From contig NZ_JBDPMD010000043.1 of NCBI RefSeq assembly GCF_039871875.1, positions 16,873 through 80,872 on the forward strand: a stretch of 64,000 nucleotides of DNA. Reading direction: 5' to 3'. This document shows, in pieces, positions 20,964 to 29,824 of the stretch. Positions within the stretch are counted from its first letter, which is position 1. Each line of letters opens with the position of its first letter. Under the pieces are notes generated by a model, which saw nothing but the letters and a program-made list of their open reading frames with translations, ran no database searches and was not told the DNA's origin. Position numbers and translations under genes: made by a program. This DNA is from Sphaerisporangium sp039871875. GTDB lineage: Bacteria; Actinomycetota; Actinomycetes; Streptosporangiales; Streptosporangiaceae.

Positions 20964-22193
20964 TCATTCGACGGACGTGCCGCCGGTCGCCGCGTACAGG
21001 CCCCGCAGGGCGGTGTCGCGGTCCGCGCCGGTCAGCACGATGGAGTTCAGGGCGTCCAGGAGCACCTTCCCGGTCTCGCCGTCCCAGTTGGGCACCGGCG
21101 GCAGGGGCCTGGCGTCGCGCAGCTGCCTGACGTACATCGAGACGAGCGGGTCGGAGGTGAGCGCCGGGTCGTCGAGCGCGACCTTCGTCACGGGGAGCTG
21201 GCCGTCGAGCCGGTACCAGGTGAGCTGTGTCCGCGGCTCGGAGAGGTAGTCGAGGAGCCGCAGGGCGCCGTCCGTGTTGTCGCTGGAGCGCCACACGGCG
21301 AGGTTCGAGCCGGCCAGCAGGGAGGTGTGCGCGGCGGCGCCGGGGATCAGGGCGACCGACCACGTGCCGTTGAGGCGCGGCGCGGCCGCGGCGACCGCGC
21401 CGGCCAGGTAGGGGCCGGAGACCAGCATGGGCGTGGCTCCGGAGACGAAGCCCTGGATCTGGTCGAAGTCGGCGTCGGCCGGCACGCTCCTGTCGGCGTA
21501 CAGGCCGGTGTAGATGTCGACGGCCTTGTGGAACTCGGGGGTGTCGAAGTCGATCCTGCCGGTGTCGTCGACGATCCCGCCGCCCTGGGCCCAGGTCATG
21601 ATGACGGGCAGCGCGCTGTCCCACTGCGGGATGTGGTAGCCGTACTGCCCCACGCCCCGGCCGGCGAGGACCTTGGCGTAGGCGCGGAGCTCGTCCCACG
21701 TCCCCGGCGGCCTGGTGAGACCGTACGCGGCGAGGATGTCGCTGCGGTAGAACAGCACGCGGGTGTCGCCGACCCACGGGACGCTCACCGGGGCCCCGCC
21801 GGCCGCGGCGACACCGTCGAGGAAGTGGTGCGCTGCGAGACCCGGATGGTCCCGCAGCGTCCGGTCGTCGAGCGTGAGCAGGGCACCGGAGGCGGCGAAG
21901 GCCGGCACCTTCGACAGGCCGACCTGCAGGACGTCGGGTCCGTTGCCCGAGGCCACAGCGGTGGTGAACTTCTGGTCGACGGAGTCCCACGGGATGGCGA
22001 CGGTGTCGACCTCGATGCCGGTGCGCGCGGAGAACGGCTCGACGAGCTGCTGGAAGCGGGCCGAGCTGTCGCCCATGACCCAGACGGTCAGCTCCCCCGC
22101 GCCGCCGGTCCCTGCCGGACCTGAGCACGCGGCCGACGCGAACAAGCCCGCGGCGACGGCGGACGCGGCGAACGCCAGGCGAGGTCTTGTCAT
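20964..22193 (-). CDS. Sugar ABC transporter solute-binding lipoprotein
   Basis: A 409-residue extracellular binding protein. A signal peptide ends in a lipobox (ASAAC, Cys about residue 23), so it is anchored to the membrane's outer face. The mature part is a family 1 carbohydrate-binding protein (GELTVWVMGDSS, then PDVLQVGLSKVPAFA). It captures an oligosaccharide and delivers it to the two permeases encoded next. It is the first gene of a six-gene operon (binding protein, two permeases, GH5, ROK, LAL), with the operator-like palindrome about 96 bases upstream of its start. Confidence 0.92.
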   Translation of the reverse strand: MTRPRLAFAASAVAAGLFASAACSGPAGTGGAGELTVWVMGDSSARFQQLVEPFSARTGIEVDTVAIPWDSVDQKFTTAVASGNGPDVLQVGLSKVPAFAASGALLTLDDRTLRDHPGLAAHHFLDGVAAAGGAPVSVPWVGDTRVLFYRSDILAAYGLTRPPGTWDELRAYAKVLAGRGVGQYGYHIPQWDSALPVIMTWAQGGGIVDDTGRIDFDTPEFHKAVDIYTGLYADRSVPADADFDQIQGFVSGATPMLVSGPYLAGAVAAAAPRLNGTWSVALIPGAAAHTSLLAGSNLAVWRSSDNTDGALRLLDYLSEPRTQLTWYRLDGQLPVTKVALDDPALTSDPLVSMYVRQLRDARPLPPVPNWDGETGKVLLDALNSIVLTGADRDTALRGLYAATGGTSVE

Positions 22194-22288
22194 CGGAAGA
22201 GGTCCCTCTCAGGGAGCGGAGCCGGTGTCCGTGCCGCGCGCCGTCGTCCCTGGTTCCACGCCCATGGGGCCTCCAGCCTGTTCGTAGT

Positions 22289-22305
22289 TGGCTTAGCCTA
22301 AGCCA
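22289..22305. promoter_or_regulatory. Palindromic operator between the divergent sugar operon and secreted GH5 gene
   Basis: TGGCTTAG-C-CTAAGCCA is a perfect 8+1+8 inverted repeat in the 171-base region between the two divergent start codons. ROK and LacI repressors bind sites of this size and symmetry. The operon encodes a ROK protein, so it is the natural candidate ligand. On the minus strand a TTGTCT hexamer lies just upstream, so the site would cover the promoter. Binding is inferred. Confidence 0.7.
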
Positions 22306-22364
22306 TAGACAAAGTAGCTTCCGAGGAGGCACCATCGCAACTGTCGAAGTTGGAGGAGGTCCAG

Positions 22365-24815
22365 ATGAACCACCGATGGCCCGCTGCCGCCCTCACGACG
22401 GTGATCGCCGCCGCGACCCTCGCGGCGACGGCCCGGCCTGCCGCCGCCGCCCCCCTCGGATCGGCCGACTTTCTCAAGGTCAGCGGCACGGTGCTGAAGA
22501 AGAACTCCGGCACGGGTGCGACGTTCAGCCTGCGTGGCACCAACCTCGGCGGCTGGCTCACCCATGAGGAATGGATGTCACCCCTGGGGGATTTCGCGCA
22601 CGACAGGACCGGTTGGACGGCCACCGCCTCCGCGGGCGACGCCGCGCTCGCGATCGACGGCGACGGCGCCACCCGTTGGTCCACGAACGCCCCCATGCGC
22701 GGCGGCGAGTGGCTGAAGCTGAACCTCGGCGCCCCGACGCGCTTCAACCGCATCACCTTCGATTACACCGAGTTCCCCGGCGGGGACTTCGCCCGCGGCT
22801 TCACCGTCGCCGTCTCCACCGACAACTCGGTGTGGACGACCGTGCCCTTCGACTCCGGGGGCGGCCTGGACACCGTCACGACCGCCCGCTTCGCCCCGGT
22901 GAGGGCGCAGTACGTGCGGGTCACGCAGACCGGCAGCGCCGGGGACTGGTGGTCGATCGGCGAGTTCAACGTGTTCAACGACGCCGACTCGTTCAAGCGC
23001 ACGCAGTGGACCGCGACGGCGTCGGGCGGCACGCCGGCCCCCGCCATGCTCGACGGCGCGGTCGCCACCCGATGGACCAGCAACACCGTCCAGGTGCCCG
23101 GCCAGTGGGTCCAGCTCGACCTCGGCGCGCGGATGACGATCAACAACGTGCAGCTCGACGCGGTGAAGAACTCCGACGACGCCGAGGACTACCCCCGCGG
23201 CTACACCGTCCAGTTGTCCGACGACAGAACGACCTGGACGCAGGTCGCCGCCGGCACCGGGACGCCCAAGGCCACGAACATCAGCTTCCCGGCCGCGCGT
23301 GGCCGCTACGTGCGGGTGAACCAGACCGGCACCAGCTACAGGTGGTGGTCGATCGGCGAGATCTCCGTCGCGCTCAACCGCGACGACTACGGTCTCCAGC
23401 TCACCCTCGACCAGCGCTTCGGCCGTACCGGCGCGCAGGCGATCCGCGACGCGCACGAGCAAACCTGGATCACCGCGGCCGACCTCGACAACCTCGCCGC
23501 GATGGGCCTGAACTACGTCCGCCTGCCGATCGGCTGGACCACGTTGCTCAACACCGACGGCACGTGGAAGCCCGACCCCTGGAGCAAGATCGACTGGGTG
23601 GTGGACCAGCTCGCGAGCCACGGCATCCACACCCTGCTCGACCTGCACACCGTGCCGGGCGGCGGCTGCCCCTGGCTCAGTTGCGGCCGCATCGGCCCCA
23701 ACCCCAACGGGTTCTGGGGCAGCGCGACGTACCAGAACTGGGTCGAGGACATCTGGACGGCCATCGCCACCCGCTACGCCGGCCGGCCCGCCGTCGCGGG
23801 ATACGACCTGATCAACGAGCCGCTCATCGGCTTCGACTTCGACGCCGCCGAGGTCACCCGGGTCAGCGCGTACTACGACCGCCTCTACGACGCCGTCCGC
23901 GCCGTCGACCCCGACCACATCATCGTCATCGGCGCGTTCCCCGACCCCGACCGCATCACCCCGCCGTCCACCCACGGCTGGAGCAACGTCGTCTACGAGC
24001 TCCACCCCTACGACATGGACAACCGCACGAGCTGGGACCACCAGAACGGGCTGGTGACCAACAAACTGGCCGACCTGCCCGGCCTGCTGTCGAGCTGGGG
24101 CGTCCCCCTGCTGTACGGCGAGTTCTGCCTGTACTACTTCGACGACGTGTGGGCCCGCTGGCTGGCCGGCCTCAACGCCCAGCAGCAGTCCTGGTCCACC
24201 TGGGCGTACAAGGTCAGGGGCACCGACGCCGACGAACAGGGCTACTGGGGCTTCCACTACAACCGCCCCGCCCCCGTCCCGATCCTCAACACCGACGACT
24301 CCCCCACCATGATCCGCAAACTCCGCCGCTTCACCACCTCCACCTTCACCCGCAACGACCGCCTGACCGCGCTGGCCACCACCTACGCCGCCGGCCTGTC
24401 CACCTACAACCCCGTCCCCATCAGCAGAACCACCTGGACCGCCACCGCATCCACCACCAGCACAAGCGGCACCATCAACGGCGCCATAGACGGCAACCCC
24501 GCCACCCGCTGGGACACCGGCGCCCCCCAGACCCCCGGCCAGTGGTACCAGATCGACCTGGGCTCCCCCCAGCCCGTCGCGCTGATCACCCTCCAGACCG
24601 CCCTCAACGCCAAACAGGACTACCCGCGCGGCTTCCGAATCCAACTCTCCTTGGACGGCACGACCTGGACGACGGCCACCACCGGCGCCGGCTTCGCCTG
24701 GAAACGCCCCATCAGCATCCCCCCGCAAACCACCCGCTACGTACGCATCACCCAGACCGGCACCTCCACCTACTGGTGGTCCATCGACGAGATCACGATG
24801 TACTCCTCCTTCTGA
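22365..24815 (+). CDS. Secreted GH5 glycosidase with three F5/8 type C (discoidin/CBM32-like) domains
   Basis: An 816-residue exported enzyme. A signal peptide (about 1-29) is followed by the first GH5 strand, RGTNLGGWLTHEEWM (about 57-71). Two discoidin-like domains then interrupt the fold (about 82-210 and 212-340). The barrel resumes at YGLQLTLDQRFG and runs to about residue 680. The acid/base is E485 (LINEPL) and the nucleophile is E586 (LLYGEFCLYY). A third discoidin domain (about 690-816) closes the protein. Each discoidin copy ends in a similar phrase (RVTQTG or RVNQTG, then WWSIGE or WWSIDE). It probably cuts polysaccharide outside the cell and feeds the divergent importer. The ATG at 22365 follows GGAGGAGG. 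Confidence 0.87.
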   Translation: MNHRWPAAALTTVIAAATLAATARPAAAAPLGSADFLKVSGTVLKKNSGTGATFSLRGTNLGGWLTHEEWMSPLGDFAHDRTGWTATASAGDAALAIDGDGATRWSTNAPMRGGEWLKLNLGAPTRFNRITFDYTEFPGGDFARGFTVAVSTDNSVWTTVPFDSGGGLDTVTTARFAPVRAQYVRVTQTGSAGDWWSIGEFNVFNDADSFKRTQWTATASGGTPAPAMLDGAVATRWTSNTVQVPGQWVQLDLGARMTINNVQLDAVKNSDDAEDYPRGYTVQLSDDRTTWTQVAAGTGTPKATNISFPAARGRYVRVNQTGTSYRWWSIGEISVALNRDDYGLQLTLDQRFGRTGAQAIRDAHEQTWITAADLDNLAAMGLNYVRLPIGWTTLLNTDGTWKPDPWSKIDWVVDQLASHGIHTLLDLHTVPGGGCPWLSCGRIGPNPNGFWGSATYQNWVEDIWTAIATRYAGRPAVAGYDLINEPLIGFDFDAAEVTRVSAYYDRLYDAVRAVDPDHIIVIGAFPDPDRITPPSTHGWSNVVYELHPYDMDNRTSWDHQNGLVTNKLADLPGLLSSWGVPLLYGEFCLYYFDDVWARWLAGLNAQQQSWSTWAYKVRGTDADEQGYWGFHYNRPAPVPILNTDDSPTMIRKLRRFTTSTFTRNDRLTALATTYAAGLSTYNPVPISRTTWTATASTTSTSGTINGAIDGNPATRWDTGAPQTPGQWYQIDLGSPQPVALITLQTALNAKQDYPRGFRIQLSLDGTTWTTATTGAGFAWKRPISIPPQTTRYVRITQTGTSTYWWSIDEITMYSSF

Positions 24816-24859
24816 CCCCCGCCCGCATGACCCGCCTCCCGCTGGGGAGACCAGGGCAG

Positions 24860-25369
24860 ATGAAGGTCACGCTGGTCCAGGGCGACATCACCGGACAACA
24901 GGTCGACGCCATCGTCAACGCCGCCAACTCCTCGCTCCTCGGAGGGGGCGGCGTCGACGGCGCCATCCACCGCCGCGGCGGCCCCGACATCCTCGCCGCC
25001 TGCCGCCACCTCCGCGCCACCACCTACCCGGACGGCCTTCCGACGGGCCAGGCCGTAGCGACCACCGCGGGACGCCTCCCCGCCCACTCGGTGATCCACA
25101 CCGCCGGCCCGGTGTACTCCACGAAGGAGGACCGCTCGCCCCTGCTGGCCTCCTGCTACCGCGAATCCCTGCGCGTCGCCGACGAACTGGCGGCCACCAC
25201 CGTGGCCTTTCCCGCGATCTCCACCGGCATCTACCGCTGGCCGATGCGGAACGCCGCACACATCGCGATCAGCACCGTCCGCGCCACGCCGTCACAGGTG
25301 CACGAGGTGCGCTTCGTGCTTTTCGGCGCCGAGGCGTACGCCGTGTTCGAGCAGGTGCTCGGCGCCTAG
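24860..25369 (+). CDS. Macrodomain protein (O-acetyl-ADP-ribose deacetylase type)
   Basis: A 169-residue single macrodomain. The N-terminal VQGDITGQQVDAIVNAANSS and GGGGVDGAIHRRGG motifs form the ADP-ribose pocket, and TGIYRWPM supplies the second glycine-rich loop. This matches the MacroD/YmdB class, which removes acetyl or ADP-ribosyl groups from ADP-ribose-containing substrates. An ATG 11 codons upstream is in frame; the one chosen follows GGGGAGA. It lies 44 bases after the GH5 gene on the same strand but is functionally unrelated to sugar use. Its stop overlaps the convergent MBL gene's stop. Confidence 0.92.
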   Translation: MKVTLVQGDITGQQVDAIVNAANSSLLGGGGVDGAIHRRGGPDILAACRHLRATTYPDGLPTGQAVATTAGRLPAHSVIHTAGPVYSTKEDRSPLLASCYRESLRVADELAATTVAFPAISTGIYRWPMRNAAHIAISTVRATPSQVHEVRFVLFGAEAYAVFEQVLGA

Positions 25370-26064
25370 AACTCGATGTGCGACGGTTCCCAGATCGAGC
25401 AGTCGTGAGCGAACAGCACACGGCGGGGGTCGAACTCCGCGAGCCGGTCCAGCCAGGCCCGGTACGCGGGAACGGGCCGGGACGCGCCGTGGAGTGCGGC
25501 CTGGCGGGCCAAGTGGTCCGAGGCGTAATGGGACGCGAAGTCGTGAGCCTGACCGGCGAGGATCACGGTGCCGTCGGAGCGGCGCAGGACCAGGGACTGA
25601 TGGCCCTCGGTGTGGCCGGGGGTGGGGATGATCCAGACGCCTGGCCAGACCTCGGTCTCCCCTGCCAGCTCCTCGTAGGTGACACCGGGAAAATCAACGA
25701 GTTCGTCCACGGTGTAGCGCCCACCGCGAGCCGTGGCCAGCTCCGTACTCTGCACCAGGATCGGCTTGCCGCCCATCAGGGGGTTGCCGCCGCAGTGGTC
25801 GAAGTGGAGGTGGCAGTTCACCACGAGCGAGATGTCGTCCACGGTCACCCCGGCCGCCGACAACGCCTCCCGCAGGGCACGGCGCCGGGGACGGTAGTGC
25901 GCCTCGGTCCCGGCGTCCGCGGCGCCGATACCGGTGTCGAAGAGAATCAGGCCGTCGCCGTGACGCACCAGATAGGCGAGCACGGGTTCCACCCGTGGTT
26001 CCGGCCCGCCCGTCTCGGACGCCGGGCGGATGAAGTAGCCGAGGTCGAGGCGGCGCACCGCCAT
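25366..26064 (-). CDS. MBL-fold metallohydrolase, N-acyl homoserine lactonase-like
   Basis: A 232-residue metallo-beta-lactamase-fold enzyme. The zinc motif HLHFDH sits near residue 105, a histidine follows in PTPGHTEGHQ, and the bridging aspartate is likely that of GQAHDFASHY. Overall order and length resemble AiiA-type lactonases. Whether it cleaves acyl homoserine lactones, gamma-butyrolactones or another ester is not shown. The start is uncertain: ATG at 26064 (GGGGTGAG upstream) or GTG four codons earlier. It ends convergently with the macrodomain gene, the two TAG stops sharing the bases CTAG. Confidence 0.82.
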   Translation of the reverse strand: MAVRRLDLGYFIRPASETGGPEPRVEPVLAYLVRHGDGLILFDTGIGAADAGTEAHYRPRRRALREALSAAGVTVDDISLVVNCHLHFDHCGGNPLMGGKPILVQSTELATARGGRYTVDELVDFPGVTYEELAGETEVWPGVWIIPTPGHTEGHQSLVLRRSDGTVILAGQAHDFASHYASDHLARQAALHGASRPVPAYRAWLDRLAEFDPRRVLFAHDCSIWEPSHIEF

Positions 26065-26146
26065 GTCACTGCTCACCCCACCATCGTGGCGATCCACGCC
26101 GCGCCGTCCAGCCGGTCCGCCCACGGCGGAACCGCCGCCCGCGCCC

Positions 26147-27037
26147 CTACGCGTGACGCGCCGGGGCGTGGAACACCTGGCGGCCGTGCCAGGCGATGTT
26201 GGCGGGATCGACGCCCCGCAGGCCCGGCTGCGGAGCACGCACCGGACGCCCCACCAGGGAGAGCACCATGGCCCTCGCCGCCGCGGAACCGCCGGCGAAC
26301 TTCATCGAGACGGTGATCTCACGCTCGGCGCTGAGCCCCAGGACCCCCTTGTCGAACAACTTGTGGTGGATGGCGCACAGGCACAGCCCGTTGCCGAGGT
26401 CGTCCGCCCCGTCGAAAGCCCACCAGCGGACATGCGCGGCGTCCAGCCCCACCACAGCACCGTCCAACCGGCCGTCGTACTCGCAGAACGCACAGCAGTA
26501 CTCGTAAGCCATGAGGACTTCCCGCCGGAACCCCGCCGCACGACGAGAAGCCACGCGCGCCGCCACCTCAGGGATCGCCCCGGCACCGTCGAGGTCGAGC
26601 CCGACAGCACGGCAGATGTCCGGATGCAAGGAAGGCGCGAAGTTGACGTCGAGCAGACGGCGCGCAAGACGGCCCACCAACTGGGAGTCGTCGGCCAACG
26701 CACGCAACAGGTCCGGATGAAGCCGCCCGGACGCCTGGGACGCACGTAACCGCCCGAGCCCCGACCCCGGACTGCCCGGCCCGTCCACGGTGTCCACCAG
26801 CCAGACCCCGTCGGTGGTCAGGTGATGGAACGGATACCCGGGACTGGTCTCACGCGGCGGCCCGAACTCCTTGAGCAGCCGCCTCAGGTCCTCCTCAGCG
26901 GCACTGAACGGAATCGGCCCTCCCCCGTGCCCCTGGAAACGCCCGAGAGCATAGAGCAGCAGAAGCGGCTTGTGCGGCGCCCGCTCCCCGTCACGCGCCC
27001 ACCGCCGGATCCCCGCGACCCGCTCGACCCAGTCCAT
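26147..27037 (-). CDS. HNH endonuclease with sulfur-binding domain (phosphorothioate-DNA restriction type)
   Basis: A 296-residue protein. Residues about 1-150 match the sulfur-binding domain: RAPHKPLLLLYALGRF, then LLKEFGPPR and YPFHHLTTDGVW. Residues about 195-250 form an HNH nuclease (YCCAFCEYDG zinc knuckle, AAHVRWWAFDG, NGLCLCAIHHKLFD). Proteins of this build (ScoMcrA relatives) cut DNA carrying Dnd phosphorothioate modifications, and some also 5-methylcytosine DNA. No dnd genes occur in the window, as expected for a type IV restriction gene that would attack foreign modified DNA. The ATG has a weak ribosome site. It is divergent from an exonuclease gene across 189 bases. Confidence 0.82.
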   Translation of the reverse strand: MDWVERVAGIRRWARDGERAPHKPLLLLYALGRFQGHGGGPIPFSAAEEDLRRLLKEFGPPRETSPGYPFHHLTTDGVWLVDTVDGPGSPGSGLGRLRASQASGRLHPDLLRALADDSQLVGRLARRLLDVNFAPSLHPDICRAVGLDLDGAGAIPEVAARVASRRAAGFRREVLMAYEYCCAFCEYDGRLDGAVVGLDAAHVRWWAFDGADDLGNGLCLCAIHHKLFDKGVLGLSAEREITVSMKFAGGSAAARAMVLSLVGRPVRAPQPGLRGVDPANIAWHGRQVFHAPARHA

Positions 27038-27226
27038 GGCGGACGAGCTTAGTCCGGCCCGACAGGGACAATCCGGCGTCCTCTCACGACGGTCCTCCCG
27101 CCAGACCGTGACACCGTTGCCGGCGCTTACCGTAACGAGGCGATCACACTTCGGTTCTGAGGCCGCGCGCCTCATTTATCGCATGCCATCTTCCGAGATG
27201 CGTCGGGTAATCAGGAGGACAGGCAG

Positions 27227-28444
27227 ATGACGGACAGTCCGGCCGGCTACGCGGTGATCGATGTCGAGACCACGGGCCTGCGGCCCTCATGGCACGACCG
27301 GATCGTCGAGGTCGGTGTCGTGCACACCGACCTGGCCGGACGGGTGACCGGCGAATGGAGCACTCTGGTCAACCCCGAACGCGACCTCGGGCCGCAGCGC
27401 GTGCACGGCATCAGCGCGGCCGACATACGGCACGCCCCGACGTTCAAGGAGATCGCGGGCACGATGACGGCCCTGCTGCGGGGCCGGGTACCGGTGGCCC
27501 ACAATCTCTCCTTCGACACGGGTTTCCTGGAGGCCGAGTTCCGACGTATCGGGATGGCGACCCCGCTTTCACCTGACATCGGGGTATGCACGATGGCGGA
27601 GGCCCGGCGATTCCTCCCGCACGCGCCCCGCAACCTGGCCGGTTGTTGCGCCGTGGCCGACATTCCTCTCCATGGACACCACGACGCACTCATCGACGCC
27701 CGCGCCGCCGCGCAGCTCTTACGTCACTATCTCGACCTGGCACGCCCGGCGTCCCCTTGGCCGGCCACTCTGCGGGCCGCGGCCACCGCCCTCTGGCCGC
27801 TGTGCGGTGGCGGCGATGAGCCCTGGGTACGCAGAGGGGTCTCCGCCGAACGGCAGAGCCATTTCCTCGCCCGGGTCCTCGATCGCGTGCCCCAGTCGGC
27901 GCAGGCCGTTCAAGCCGGCCCCTATCTCGCCCTGCTCGATCAGGTGCTGCTCGACCACCACATCTCGGCGTCGGAGGCGGACGCCCTGGTCGATCTGGCG
28001 GCCACGTCGGGGCTGCGGCGTGCGGATCTGGACCGCCTGCACCGTGACTACCTCACCGAGGTCGCACGAGCGGCCCTGGCCGACGGGGTGCTCACGGACG
28101 CCGAGCGTCACGAACTCGATCTCATCGGCGCTCTGCTGCACCTGCCGGCCACGGCCACCGAGACCGCCCTGGCCGAGGCCGCCACGCGAACGTCCGCTCC
28201 TCATCCCCGGTTCGCCCTGCGACCGGGCGACCGCGTCGTCTTCACCGGTGAGATGCCCGAGGGTCGTGAGACATGGGAACAACGCGCCCGCGCGGCCGGC
28301 TACGTCCCCCACGCCGGCGTGACCAAGCAGGTCAGCCTCCTCGTCGCGGCCGACCCCGACACCTTGTCGGGCAAGGCCCGCAAGGCGCGCGCCTACGGCA
28401 TCCCCGTCGTCACCACCGAGGCCTTCGCCCGGATGCTTGCCTGA
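27227..28444 (+). CDS. DEDDh exonuclease with TerB-like and BRCT domains
   Basis: A 405-residue protein. An N-terminal DnaQ-type exonuclease (about 8-170) has all three motifs: VIDVETTG (D12, E14), AHNLSFDTGFLEAEF, and HHDALIDARAAAQLL. A helical segment (about 225-310) resembles TerB (LADGVLTDAERHELDLIG). A BRCT domain follows (about 325-405, DRVVFTGEMPEGRETWEQ). Related actinobacterial proteins are annotated as DNA polymerase III epsilon-like, but this is not the replicative proofreader. It probably trims 3' ends during repair. The start has AGGAGGA upstream. Divergent orientation to the HNH nuclease suggests a shared control region and perhaps a common role in DNA defence or repair. Confidence 0.85.
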   Translation: MTDSPAGYAVIDVETTGLRPSWHDRIVEVGVVHTDLAGRVTGEWSTLVNPERDLGPQRVHGISAADIRHAPTFKEIAGTMTALLRGRVPVAHNLSFDTGFLEAEFRRIGMATPLSPDIGVCTMAEARRFLPHAPRNLAGCCAVADIPLHGHHDALIDARAAAQLLRHYLDLARPASPWPATLRAAATALWPLCGGGDEPWVRRGVSAERQSHFLARVLDRVPQSAQAVQAGPYLALLDQVLLDHHISASEADALVDLAATSGLRRADLDRLHRDYLTEVARAALADGVLTDAERHELDLIGALLHLPATATETALAEAATRTSAPHPRFALRPGDRVVFTGEMPEGRETWEQRARAAGYVPHAGVTKQVSLLVAADPDTLSGKARKARAYGIPVVTTEAFARMLA

Positions 28445-28494
28445 GAAGCCCTCTCGGGGCGGCCGATCCCCATGGTGCTGGTCATGGCAGGGGG

Positions 28495-29796
28495 TCAGGG
28501 GTCGAGCTTGAGGCGGATCCTGCGGCGGAGGAGCATGGTGACGATCAGGACGATGATGAAGGGTGCCCAGGCGGCGCAGTAAGCCGGCCAGTATCTCGCC
28601 AGGTCGAAGATCGAGCGGTTCGCGTCCACGTCGGTGCCGTTCACGCCGAAGTAGCCGAAGAGGAGGGCCGGGGGGAGGGCGAGGATCGAGCCCAGGGCTA
28701 CGGCGGTGCTGACGATTCGTTCTCTGCGGACCATGTATTCGGTGGTGGCTGCTTCCAGGGCCGCTCTGCGGGACTCGATGACCGAGCTGACGCGGGCGAT
28801 GATTTGTGAGGTGTTGGTGAGGCTGGTTGTCATGCCTGCCGTGTCGCGCATTGAGGCGTGGTAGGACTCGATGAGGAGTTCGGGGATGAGGATGGTGTCG
28901 GCGTAGATCTCTATGCCGAAGCTCAGGTCCAGCTGGAGGCCGGCCAGTTGGTCGGAGAGGTCGGCGATCAGGCGGCGGTAGGAGGAGATGGAGGTGATGT
29001 CGGCGGTCTCGTTGCGTTCCAGGGTGTGCAGGGCCAGGCGGCGGGCTCGGTGGAGGACGCCTGCGGCGTTGACCAGGCCGGTGGCGGCGATGATCAGGGC
29101 GTTTTCCACGGGTGCCGACCAGCCGGCGGCTACTGTGACGCCTCTGCCGTGGGCGAGCATCGTCTGGCGGCCGTTGTTCAGCTCCGGGGGGCGGAGTACG
29201 CCGAGGGGGGTGCCTTGGTGGCCGTCCATGGTGCCGCGGAAGACCATGGAGAGGACCTCGGCGGAGATGTGGGTGGGGTCGTGGGACTCATCGAGGAGTT
29301 TCGCGGCCAGGTGGCCGCCGGCGAAGACGCACTGGTGGACGTTTCTACCGAAAGCCGGCGAGGTGACGCGGGGGCGGCCGACTCGTTCCTTCAGCCAGTC
29401 GAGGAGTGGTGTTTCGCCGATTCTGATGGTCGAGCGGGATCTCCACAGCAGGTACGTCCAGTCGGCGATCGTGGCCGCGTCCGGTTCTCCGGGCAGGTGG
29501 AGGTCGAGGATGAGCAGGGCGTCGTCGCGTTTGGTGGTCAGCAGCAGGACGCGTCCGCTCGTGGCGGGGACGGTGGTGCCGTCCACGGTGAGGGTGTCGG
29601 GGTGGTCGATGTAGGTGTCGCCGATCAGGCAGGGCAGCAGGCGGCCGGCCGCGGCGACGTGGCCGTCGAAGCGGCCGAGGTCGAGGGCGTGGTTGAGCGG
29701 GCGTACCGCGTCCGGCGCCGCGGTCAGCGGGTCGGCGAGGTTGTAGACGCACACGAGTCGTGTCACGTCGCGCCGGGCCGTGTCCAGCCAGGGCAC
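28495..29796 (-). CDS. CorA-like membrane protein
   Basis: A 433-residue protein with a large cytosolic N-terminal part and two C-terminal membrane helices. The first helix ends in FGYFGVNGTDVD, which resembles the GMN-motif loop of CorA magnesium channels though the motif itself is not kept (GVN). A long helical stretch (about 270-370) would be the CorA stalk. Family level is a reasonable guess; ion transport is not established and the altered motif leaves selectivity open. GTG start with a strong GGAGGAGGAA site. It lies 28 bases after the phosphotransferase-like gene and is probably cotranscribed with it. Confidence 0.65.
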   Translation of the reverse strand: MPWLDTARRDVTRLVCVYNLADPLTAAPDAVRPLNHALDLGRFDGHVAAAGRLLPCLIGDTYIDHPDTLTVDGTTVPATSGRVLLLTTKRDDALLILDLHLPGEPDAATIADWTYLLWRSRSTIRIGETPLLDWLKERVGRPRVTSPAFGRNVHQCVFAGGHLAAKLLDESHDPTHISAEVLSMVFRGTMDGHQGTPLGVLRPPELNNGRQTMLAHGRGVTVAAGWSAPVENALIIAATGLVNAAGVLHRARRLALHTLERNETADITSISSYRRLIADLSDQLAGLQLDLSFGIEIYADTILIPELLIESYHASMRDTAGMTTSLTNTSQIIARVSSVIESRRAALEAATTEYMVRRERIVSTAVALGSILALPPALLFGYFGVNGTDVDANRSIFDLARYWPAYCAAWAPFIIVLIVTMLLRRRIRLKLDP

Positions 29797-29824
29797 CTGT
29801 TCCTCCTCCGGTTCGACACCCCTT

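Noticed and set aside
20068..22335. A single 755-codon frame covering the binding protein and MalF-like permease
   Set aside because: Only the last 290 or so codons encode the permease; the rest is an out-of-frame reading of the binding protein gene, which has its own lipobox and stop.
22571..25369. 932-codon frame ending in the macrodomain
   Set aside because: The upstream part is Arg/Pro-rich shadow of the GH5 gene; only the region from 24860 is a real protein.
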